Part shown: positions 1-5,804 of the stretch, one piece after another
Position numbering within the stretch: the first letter of the stretch is position 1
Layout: the number at the start of each line of letters is the position of its first letter
DNA from: Glaciimonas sp.
GTDB taxonomy: Bacteria; Pseudomonadota; Gammaproteobacteria; Burkholderiales; Burkholderiaceae
Reading direction: 5' to 3'
Length of the DNA stretch: 5,804 bases
Assembly (NCBI GenBank): GCA_014377145.1
Contig: JACMQE010000015.1
Location: 1-5,804 of the forward strand
Notes under the pieces: model-generated
What the model was told of the DNA's origin: nothing
Seen by the model: only the letters and a program-made list of their open reading frames with translations
Databases searched by the model: none
Translations under genes and position numbers: made by a program

Positions 1-42
1 CACCTTTTTCAGTCAACTTAATCTAGATTTAAGACCGATACT

Positions 43-213
43 TTGTTGACGACCGGCCTGTTCGCGCTGGGTGGTTGCACTTTGGTTAGTATTGCAACTA
101 CAGCTTTTGGTGCGAAAGTGGCCGTGGAATCTGCTGCCTTTAGCGTTACCACCGAAGTGGCGAGCGGCACCTTCAAGGCTGGCGGCGCGGTGGTTGGTAC
201 TTTAGTCGATTGA
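43..213 (+). pseudogene. small lipoprotein-like protein, start codon lost or TTG
   Basis: The open frame ends at TGA 211-213 and encodes a short protein. It starts with a signal-peptide-like segment (LLTTGLFALGGC) whose Cys at 76-78 could be a lipobox cysteine. An Ala/Val/Gly/Thr-rich tail of about 45 residues follows and ends in GTLVD. The frame is open back to 22, where Ser-Arg-Phe-Lys-Thr-Asp would give the positively charged n-region expected of a type II signal peptide. However, no ATG or GTG lies there, a TAA sits at 19-21, and there is no Shine-Dalgarno sequence. The only in-frame start candidates are TTG at 43 and TTG at 46, which leave the signal without charged residues. I therefore think the start codon has been lost, although translation from TTG cannot be excluded. 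Small Ala/Val-rich lipoproteins of this kind are common in betaproteobacteria and have no known function. I do not recognise a named family. Confidence 0.
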
Positions 214-326
214 GCGAACAAAGCTGCAAGAACGTTGTTCACCCCTCACCTCCAATTTTATCGAAACTTATTTCTTTGGTGGTTAATCCGGTCTGTTAAT
301 GGCCAGCTATTTTTCTGAGAGTACAT

Positions 327-581
327 GTGACACTACAAATTAAATTTGATCAAGCGCTAGCCGACGCCAAGAACTTGACTGAGCGGCCAGGTAACATGAC
401 GCTGTTAAAAATGTATGCCGTCTACAAGCAAGGTAGCTTGGGTGATGCTACTGACGACCGTCCTGGCATGACCGATTTTGTGGCCCGCGCTAAATAGGAT
501 GTATAGAATGGATTGAAAGGCACTCCCCAAGAGGTTGCAAAACAGCAATATATCGATTTTGTGAACCACTTAAAGGACTAA
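327..581 (+). pseudogene. acyl-CoA-binding protein (ACBP) with two TAGs at conserved Trp codons
   Basis: This frame of 84 codons plus TAA is a complete ACBP by length and sequence. ACBP is a small cytosolic four-helix protein that binds long-chain acyl-CoA esters. Visible hallmarks are the MYAVYKQG segment (ligand-binding Tyr and Lys region), the DDRPGMTDFVARAK block, the NGLKGTPQE turn and the QQYIDFV helix. In bovine ACBP the third block is followed by KWDAWNELKGTS. Here both tryptophans of that motif (Trp55 and Trp58 in the bovine protein) are TAG, at 495-497 and 504-506, each one G-to-A step from TGG. No frameshift or deletion is visible. The start is GTG at 327, preceded by a GAGAG stretch about 5 bases upstream. 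As read with the standard code, the product would stop after 56 residues and lack the third and fourth helices. The family assignment is secure, and loss of function is likely but not proven. Confidence 0.9.
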
Positions 582-706
582 GACGATACTGAGGTTTGCC
601 TTTTATTTATATGTTATTCATTCCATCATCGGATCGATGGTATTGATACCGTATATCAACATCCAAGTACTAAACACAATAGCGCATACCCCCTTTATAC
701 ATACTT
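581..706. other. gap with two tandem palindromes
   Basis: This non-coding gap lies between two convergent pseudogenes. It holds CCATC 623-627 paired with GATGG 636-640, and a 17-base palindrome at 643-659 (TTGATA, five-base loop, TATCAA). A third, overlapping palindrome is GGTAT-TG-ATACC at 639-650. The stems are short and no T-tract follows on either strand, so I do not call an intrinsic terminator. I see no gene in the gap. Confidence 0.35.
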
Positions 707-1200
707 TTAGCTTCTAACCTCTGGATTGAGTAAATTTCTCGGCAATTGCCCCTTTTTCGCTGGCAATAATGCTGCCAGAAAATTGTCCGAAGCACTGGCA
801 ATATGTGGCGTCAGCACAACGTCAGGATGTAAGGCTGGTTCGTTTTCAAATACATCTAAACCTGCAGCAGCAATTCGGTGTTCACGCATGCCTTAATCAG
901 AGCTAAGTCGTCACGCGCCAAATTGACCAGCGTCGCGCTGGGCTTCATGATGGCCAGTTCCGCTGTCGCGAGGGTGTGATGCCATTCCTTTGAATGCGGC
1001 AACACCAGCACGATATGGTCAGCCTGACGTAGAAGGTCTTCCTTAATGACAAAACGCGCATTATTGGCACGCGCCTCCAACTCCGGTGCCAGACGTGACT
1101 GATTATGATAAATAACCTACATATCAAAAGAGTGCCCTAGTCGACTGATAACTTCTGGAAAAATAGCCCAGGTAAGTAGAATTTTGGGCTTATATTTACG
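707..1200 (-). pseudogene. D-2-hydroxyacid dehydrogenase (glyoxylate/hydroxypyruvate reductase type), degraded
   Basis: This is the remnant of an NAD(P)-dependent D-2-hydroxyacid dehydrogenase, a family of about 310-330 residues that reduces substrates such as glyoxylate or hydroxypyruvate. Reading down the minus strand, KPKILLTWAIFPEVISRL is the normal N-terminus. It runs directly into GHSFDM and VIYHNQSRL, which belong to the end of the Rossmann-fold entry, so more than 100 residues are missing at that junction. An in-frame TAG lies at 1119-1117 between the last two segments. The frame then continues through ADHIVLVLPHSKEWHHT and NLAR (the catalytic Arg region, with the residues usually following it deleted). 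One base is missing near 890/889. The last part retains AAGLDVFENEP (catalytic Glu) and LTPHIASAS (catalytic His), with further residues deleted on both sides of it. It ends in NPEVRS and TAA at 709-707. No start codon is visible. It lies about 35 bases downstream of the antiporter gene on the same strand. The family is clear but the exact substrate is not. Confidence 0.9.
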
Positions 1201-1235
1201 CTATTTAATATATCCGCAATGGCAACGTCTCTGAT

Positions 1236-2648
1236 TTATGCACGAAAGAAAATAAAACTCATAATAGCAAATAGTGGTATTAACACCACGCATGCCCAAA
1301 CCATGTAACCAAAGAAAGAAGGCATGCGGATGCCGCGCTCTTCAGCAATCGCCTTAACCATTAGGTTGGGAGCATTTCCAATATAACTGTTAGCGCCCAT
1401 AAACACCGCGCCACAAGAGATCGCTGCTAGGGTTGCGGCAAGTTTACCCATCAGCTCAACCGCCTCGCCTGAAGCCGCATTGAAGAACACCAGATAAGTT
1501 GGCGCATTATCGAGAAAGGATGACAGTATCCCTGTGACCCAAAAGTACATCATGTTGTTTGGCTGACCATCACGACCTGTGACAGCAGCAACAATTACCC
1601 CAAAAGGACCCTGTACACCCACCCGCAACATCGCAATAACCGGTACGATAGTAATAAAAATAGCTGCAAATAATTTACCAACCTCTAGCATCGGTTCCCA
1701 TGTAAAGTTATTGCCTTCGTGGGCAACTTCCGGGGTCAGCCAAAAGGATGTCACGATGACCACCAATAATAGAGCATCACGCAATAAATTCTGCAGTTCG
1801 ACCGGCGTACCATAAATGTCGTAGGTAATGCCGGATTTCCATAAGCCGCTCATTAATACCATTGCAATGACGATGCCTAAAAGAATAAAATTAAATTTTC
1901 CCTCAAGACGCAACTTAGCATCATTGCAGGTAAGGTCTTGCGCAACCGGCAAACAATCTTCGCGACGATGGTAATAATGGCGATCCAGAAAATAAAAAAT
2001 AACCAATAACGCAACCCACATAAATAGTGTTTCAAAGAAGATATTTTTAAATGTCCATGAAAAGTCGATGCCTTTCAAAAAGCCTAGAAACAAGGGTGGA
2101 TCACCTAATGGCGTTAACGCACCACCCGCATTGGCCACCAAAAAAATAAAAAATACAATAATGTGGACAGCATGTTTCCGGCTATTGTTGGCACGAATCA
2201 AGGGCCGAATCAGTAACATTGAAGCGCCGGTGGTACCCATCAAACTTGCCAGCACGGTGCCTAGCGCCAGCAAGCCGGTATTCAACACCGGCGTGCCATG
2301 CAAATTACCGCGCAAACAAATTCCGCCTGCCACTACAAACAATGCAGTGAGCAAAATGATAAAAGGAAAATAATCTGCCATGAATGCATGCGCCACACCA
2401 GCAGCAGCTGTCGGCACGCCAAACCAGATTGCACAGGGAATCAAGAATGCAACGGACCAGCCGAGTGCAATTTTGCCAAAATGATGATGCCAAAATCCTG
2501 GCATCATTAATGGCCCCAGGGCTATTGAGGCTAGCAAACCCATAAATGGAATGCCCCACCACACAGATAATTGTGTACCGTCAAGCTCTGCTGCATGCGC
2601 GGTAATAGGGAGAGAAATGATGAGCGTGAGGAGTAGCTTCTTAAGCAA
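1236..2648 (-). CDS. sodium:proton antiporter, NhaD/CitMHS-like (ion transporter superfamily)
   Basis: This intact 470-residue inner-membrane protein has about a dozen hydrophobic segments. Residues 1-20 resemble a signal sequence ending in Ala-His-Ala-Ala. Two re-entrant-loop motifs typical of the ion transporter superfamily are present. The first is NAGGALTPLGDPPLFLGF (173-190), preceded by GTTGASMLLIRPLIR (138-152). The second half has SSFLDNAPTYLVFF (376-389) and MGANSYIGNAPNLMVKAI (417-434). Related proteins in Burkholderiales are usually annotated as sodium:proton antiporters, some as putative citrate transporters. Na+/H+ exchange is the likelier role, but the substrate cannot be read from sequence alone. 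The start is TTG at 2648-2646, with GAAAG six bases upstream (2659-2655). An in-frame ATA at 2654 could be a decayed ATG, but it abuts that GAAAG. There is no internal stop or frameshift, although both same-strand neighbours are pseudogenes, which suggests continued selection. The stop is TAA. No strong promoter was seen in the 116 bases upstream. Confidence 0.88.
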   Translation of the reverse strand: MLKKLLLTLIISLPITAHAAELDGTQLSVWWGIPFMGLLASIALGPLMMPGFWHHHFGKIALGWSVAFLIPCAIWFGVPTAAAGVAHAFMADYFPFIILLTALFVVAGGICLRGNLHGTPVLNTGLLALGTVLASLMGTTGASMLLIRPLIRANNSRKHAVHIIVFFIFLVANAGGALTPLGDPPLFLGFLKGIDFSWTFKNIFFETLFMWVALLVIFYFLDRHYYHRREDCLPVAQDLTCNDAKLRLEGKFNFILLGIVIAMVLMSGLWKSGITYDIYGTPVELQNLLRDALLLVVIVTSFWLTPEVAHEGNNFTWEPMLEVGKLFAAIFITIVPVIAMLRVGVQGPFGVIVAAVTGRDGQPNNMMYFWVTGILSSFLDNAPTYLVFFNAASGEAVELMGKLAATLAAISCGAVFMGANSYIGNAPNLMVKAIAEERGIRMPSFFGYMVWACVVLIPLFAIMSFIFFRA

Positions 2649-2764
2649 TTGTATCTTTCAAATCAGGGAAAAGTACGCTATCTTAAACGAAATTAACTTG
2701 CTTAAAAAATAGTGATTAAATGGATATTGCTTTACATCAACTTATCCTTTTTATCTACATGGAT

Positions 2765-3618
2765 TTAAGTTGCTGTGATAATGGCAAATACTTGTCTCAA
2801 ATAATTAACGTAAGCCTCATCGTCACACATATTTTTCGATGACGTATCGGATAGTTTGGCGACCGGCTGATCGTTCCAACGGACCAGCTTCATGACAATT
2901 TGCAGAGGTATATAACCCAGATCGTTAGTCAGATTAGTCCCTACGCCGAAGGCGACCCGCGCACGCTCTTTGAAACGTGAATATAGGGCAGTCACTTTAC
3001 CGAAATCCAGACTATCGGAAAACACCAGCGTCTTGGCCGCAGGATCAACACGGTTATCGTGAAATTGCTGGATTAGTCGCTCACCCCACTAAAATAGATC
3101 ACCAGAATTGTGACGCGCTCCGTCAAATAATTTGCAAAAATACATATCAAAATCATGCAGAAAAGTGGTCATTCCATATATGTCTGATAACGCGATGTCC
3201 GGGTCGCCACGGTATTCTTCAGCCCACATTTCAAACGCATAAATTTGCGAATCACGCAGACGCGGGCCAAGTGCCTGGCAAGCCTGTAAATATTCATGCG
3301 CCATGGTTCCAAGCGGCGTTAATCCAAATTTCATCACAAAATAAACATTGGAAGTACCGGCCAGATGGTCGGAAAAATCATGTTGCATATTCTGAGTGAC
3401 CTCTTCATGCCAAGCCCGAGAAAAACGTCATCGCGTGCCGTAATCAGCAACCTTGCAGCCAACCATCGCAGGATCATCTCGAATCAAAACGATTTTTTGG
3501 TGCAAACCTTGCGGCATTTATAGCAATATTCAACATGCGCTGTGGGAAAATGATGCAATACTACCTGCATCATGGTGAATTTATAAAGATCAGTATCAAG
3601 AAGAGCGCGAATAATCAT
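2765..3618 (-). pseudogene. pncB: nicotinate phosphoribosyltransferase, internally deleted
   Basis: PncB makes nicotinate mononucleotide from nicotinate and PRPP, the entry step of the Preiss-Handler NAD salvage route, and is normally about 400 residues. From ATG 3618-3616 the sequence reads [18 protein letters not shown]..., a textbook PncB N-terminus. After about 37 residues (near CRK) it jumps, with a change of frame, to [20 protein letters not shown], so roughly 110-130 residues are missing. In the original N-terminal frame a TGA occurs at 3486-3484. The invariant GTRRRFSR has TGA at 3430-3428 in place of one Arg (CGA to TGA). The rest is one continuous frame except for TAG at 3091-3089, where E. 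coli PncB has Glu. It retains [15 protein letters not shown] (the His aligns with the phosphorylated His219 of the Salmonella enzyme), [10 protein letters not shown] and PVAKLSD. The HDSGD motif has become HNSGD. It ends with TAA at 2767-2765. It lies between the CDF pseudogene, 62 bases upstream, and the antiporter. Confidence 0.93.
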
Positions 3619-3679
3619 ATTGTCATTCTGTATCCGGTGCGTTACAGCAGGCGAGTAAATTTCGAAGAGCCTAGGGCTA

Positions 3680-4635
3680 CTATGGATAGCTGAAAAGTTC
3701 AGTTTCGGTCGCGGCTTTAGGTGACATCTTCCTATCTAGTTCGAAAAAACACTAGTGCACTTGCGGCCAGCGTGATTGAATACTAGCTTCAATCTGATTA
3801 ATGACATCGACTAAAGCAATATCTGATGGCTGTGGCCGCATCTCCGCCTGAACCGCAATCATTACTTGATGACCCCATTGTAGCGAGATGAAATTCATCA
3901 CATTGTCAATTTCAAGGTGGGCTTCAATGTGCGCCTTAATTGCGGCGTGCAGCTCCGGCGTGGCTGACTCACCATTCACCATGGCCTTGACTTTCTGGAT
4001 CACAACAACGGCCATGACCATCAGCAAGAGACCAACCGCAATTGAGCCACAGGTGTCCTAGAGCGGAGTACCGGTAATGGCCGTAAGTACCAAGGCTACA
4101 AACGCCAATACCAACCCTGCCAGCGTGGCAATGGTCTTCGCCTGCCAATACCATTAATTCAGACTGACGGGTTTCTCGAAACCATCTAAAAAATGACTTG
4201 CCGTGTGAAATCTTTCGAATTTCAATCATCGCCCCAGGCAATGACAACGCCTCTAGCACCACCGAAATACCCATTACCTCAATCGCTACCCAAGGGTCAT
4301 TAATCGGTTCAAAACTCCTTAAATGCTTGATGCAGTCCATTACAGAGAAGGCACCCCCAAACAAAAAACAACAATATTGCCATCATCATGGCTAAGAAAT
4401 ACGCCCCCCTCGCCTAGGCCATCGGGTGGGTGTCATTTGTAGGCTTCCTAGACTCCTTCAGCCCACTCAACAGAAAAACCTGGTTGGTGCAATCGGCCAG
4501 CGAATGAATTGCTTCAGCAAGCATAGCACCGGAACCAGTAAATGCAGCGGCGGCGAATTTAGCCAAAGCAACACCATCATTTGCGCCAAGCGCGTAAAAA
4601 ATTGCTTTGGTAGGGCCTTCTGTGTGGGATGCCAT
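3680..4635 (-). pseudogene. cation diffusion facilitator (CDF) metal efflux transporter, three TAGs and two frameshifts
   Basis: CDF proteins are inner-membrane divalent cation/proton antiporters (Zn, Co, Fe, Mn) with six membrane helices and a cytosolic C-terminal domain. The start is ATG 4635-4633 (MASHTEGPTKAIFYALGAN), which fits the family although its Shine-Dalgarno is weak. AEAIHSLADCTNQ carries the HxxxD metal-site motif of helix 2. A TAG at 4416-4414 replaces the Tyr of the HPM-Gly/Ala-Tyr-Gly-Arg motif. One extra T at about 4359 shifts frame before GGAFSV. FFRWFRETRQSELMVLAGED follows, then an extra base at about 4133 shifts frame again into IATLAGLVLAFVALVLTAITG. A second TAG at 4060-4058 replaces the Tyr of PLYD. 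The C-terminal domain runs from CGSIAVGLLLM to SRWPQVH, where TAG 3754-3752 stands in place of Trp. In the same frame CFFELD continues the family's WxFFEPD ending, and the first later stop is TAG 3682-3680. Removing both inserted bases gives 318 codons including that stop, so little or nothing is deleted. The metal specificity is unknown. Confidence 0.93.
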
Positions 4636-5040
4636 GATGATATGCCGAAGCCCTTCCGCAAGGGACAAAAGTTGACACACTAGCCAATTTAATGGGATGG
4701 TGGAACTAACATCTTTATGATTCCACCTTATAAAACGAACAAAAGTAAGGGGAAATCGCATTCCAAAACGAATGGAATTCTTATTAAGGGTAATGATTTA
4801 AGTAAAAATTCTAACTTTAGCGACTACAATGGAATTGTGAATTTGTTTATATGAATTCTATATAACCGCTGTTTGTAGGAAATACCGAATTACCTTAAAA
4901 TACAGTGCTCTGCAACTAGGGGCGTGTTGAGAGTTTACGCTACGATTTTTCTGAGGTGAGTGCTGAGGTTAGCACAACCACACATTAATTATGTAGATGC
5001 GCGACCGCTTCAAGTAATACTTACAGATAGGACTGTTGTT
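4636..5040. other. intergenic region between CDF pseudogene and fdxA
   Basis: This 405-base divergent region contains no gene I can support. It is AT-rich between about 4760 and 4910 and holds short symmetries: ATTCCA 4760-4765 with TGGAAT 4773-4778, and ACAAT-GGA-ATTGT 4826-4838. AATGGAATT occurs twice, at 4771-4779 and 4828-4836, both times inside one of these symmetries. A promoter candidate for fdxA is listed separately. Upstream in-frame extensions of both flanking genes (to 4761 on the minus strand, to 4960 on the plus strand) show no family resemblance and are treated as non-coding. Confidence 0.5.
4873..4901 (+). promoter_or_regulatory. candidate sigma70-type promoter for fdxA
   Basis: TTGTAG (4873-4878) and TAAAAT (4896-4901) are separated by 17 bases. 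The -10 matches consensus at 5 of 6 positions and the -35 at only 3 of 6. Transcription would begin near 4908 and leave an untranslated leader of about 130 bases before fdxA. A weaker alternative is TTGTGA 4835-4840 with TATATA 4859-4864 at 18-base spacing. This was identified by eye only. Confidence 0.35.
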
Positions 5041-5364
5041 ATGACTCACGTTGTGACCGAATCTTGCATCAGCTGTCGCTACACCGATTGCGTAGATGTT
5101 TGCCCGGTTGATTGTTTCCGCCAAGGCCCGAATTTTTTATCAATCGACCCAGATGAGTGTATTGACTGCGCCGTTTGTGTCGCTGAATGTCCAGTAAATG
5201 CGATTTACGCAGAAGAAGATGTCCCCGCAAATCAACAACAATTCATCAAACTTAATGAAGATTTATCACACTTCTGGCCTTCGATCACCAAGACAATTGC
5301 ACCATTGGCTAATGCTGACGACTTTAAAGACATTACAAAAAAGCTGCATCTGCTTCAGCGGTAG
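5041..5364 (+). CDS. fdxA: 7Fe-8S ferredoxin FdxA ([3Fe-4S][4Fe-4S])
   Basis: This 107-residue cytosolic electron carrier is colinear along its whole length with Azotobacter vinelandii ferredoxin I. Counting Met as 1, Cys9, Cys17 and Cys50 should bind the [3Fe-4S] cluster. Cys21, Cys40, Cys43 and Cys46 should bind the [4Fe-4S] cluster. The non-ligand Cys12 and Cys25 match the positions of extra cysteines in that protein. The motifs seen are CxxCxxxxCxxxCP followed by CIDCAVCVAECP. The C-terminal extension ends in KLHLLQR, close to the usual KLQHLER. ATG 5041 is chosen because it gives the family length and starts with MTHVVTESC; AGGA at 5029-5032 lies eight bases upstream. The open frame back to GTG 4960 is not conserved family sequence. 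The stop is TAG. The gene is intact and followed on the same strand by a ferredoxin reductase gene, a plausible electron donor or acceptor partner. Confidence 0.97.
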   Translation: MTHVVTESCISCRYTDCVDVCPVDCFRQGPNFLSIDPDECIDCAVCVAECPVNAIYAEEDVPANQQQFIKLNEDLSHFWPSITKTIAPLANADDFKDITKKLHLLQR

Positions 5365-5375
5365 TTGCACATTAT

Positions 5376-5804
<429 letters not shown>

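Noticed and set aside
216..240. GAACAA/TTGTTC hairpin after the lipoprotein-like gene as a terminator
   Set aside because: It has a six-pair stem with a 13-base loop and no T-tract directly after it, which is too weak to call.
18..242. Minus-strand 74-residue open frame
   Set aside because: It is the antisense of the lipoprotein-like frame. Its Ala/Val/Lys/Thr-rich composition is explained by the GC-rich coding strand opposite.
1579..2562. Several open frames of 70-101 codons inside the antiporter gene on both strands
   Set aside because: They overlap an unambiguous membrane transporter gene and have no recognisable family features.
2649..2764. Promoter for the antiporter gene
   Set aside because: The best candidate (a TAAGAT -10 with a poor -35) matches too few consensus positions to support a call.
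2977..3399. Plus-strand 140-codon open frame opposite pncB
   Set aside because: It is antisense to clearly homologous pncB sequence, with no motif, signal or ribosome binding support of its own.
3689..3703. Hairpin CTGAA-AAG-TTCAG as a terminator
   Set aside because: It is a five-pair stem with no T-tract, and it lies in the C-terminal tail coding region of the CDF pseudogene.
327..4416. Reassignment of TAG to a sense codon
   Set aside because: The residues replaced by TAG are not the same amino acid (Trp, Tyr, probably Glu and others). Three of the four affected genes also carry frameshifts or large deletions, and the intact fdxA ends naturally with TAG at the expected family length.
4636..4761. 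Extended CDF start at 4761
   Set aside because: The 42 added residues show no CDF resemblance, and homologues begin at the MASHTEGPTKA segment.
4960..5040. Extended fdxA start at GTG 4960
   Set aside because: The extra 27 residues are not part of the FdxA family, and ATG 5041 has a good Shine-Dalgarno and gives the exact family length.

Overview
The window reads like a stretch of a genome in active decay, from a betaproteobacterium that is probably in Burkholderiales. The ACBP, CDF transporter, PncB, FdxA and ferredoxin reductase sequences all look betaproteobacterial, and GC content is moderate by eye. The ratio of broken to intact genes resembles a recently host-restricted lineage such as the Polynucleobacter symbionts of ciliates. 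That placement is inference, because there is no rRNA or other marker here.

Layout, left to right. Positions 1-581 (+): a small lipoprotein-like gene without a convincing start codon, then an acyl-CoA-binding protein gene whose only defects are two TAG codons at two conserved tryptophans. Positions 581-706: a non-coding gap with two small palindromes. Positions 707-1200 (-): a D-2-hydroxyacid dehydrogenase pseudogene with large deletions, a TAG and a frameshift. Positions 1236-2648 (-): an intact 470-residue NhaD/CitMHS-type sodium:proton antiporter. Positions 2765-3618 (-): a nicotinate phosphoribosyltransferase (pncB) pseudogene with a large internal deletion, a TGA and a TAG. Positions 3680-4635 (-): a cation diffusion facilitator pseudogene of nearly full length, with two +1 shifts and three TAGs. 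The last of these TAGs falsely looks like the natural end. Positions 4636-5040: a 405-base divergent intergenic region with a plausible promoter for fdxA. Positions 5041-5364 (+): intact fdxA, a 7Fe-8S ferredoxin. Positions 5587-5804 (+): the start of an apparently intact thioredoxin-reductase-like ferredoxin--NADP+ reductase, cut by the window end.

The four minus-strand genes run in the order CDF, pncB, antiporter, dehydrogenase and may once have been co-transcribed. Only the antiporter survives. The surviving ferredoxin and its likely reductase suggest that low-potential electron transfer is still under selection, while NAD salvage, metal efflux, hydroxyacid reduction and acyl-CoA buffering have been lost at these loci.

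I found no mobile element, CRISPR array, RNA gene or convincing novel system. The most unusual signal is that seven of the eight recognisable in-frame stops inside the pseudogenes are TAG.
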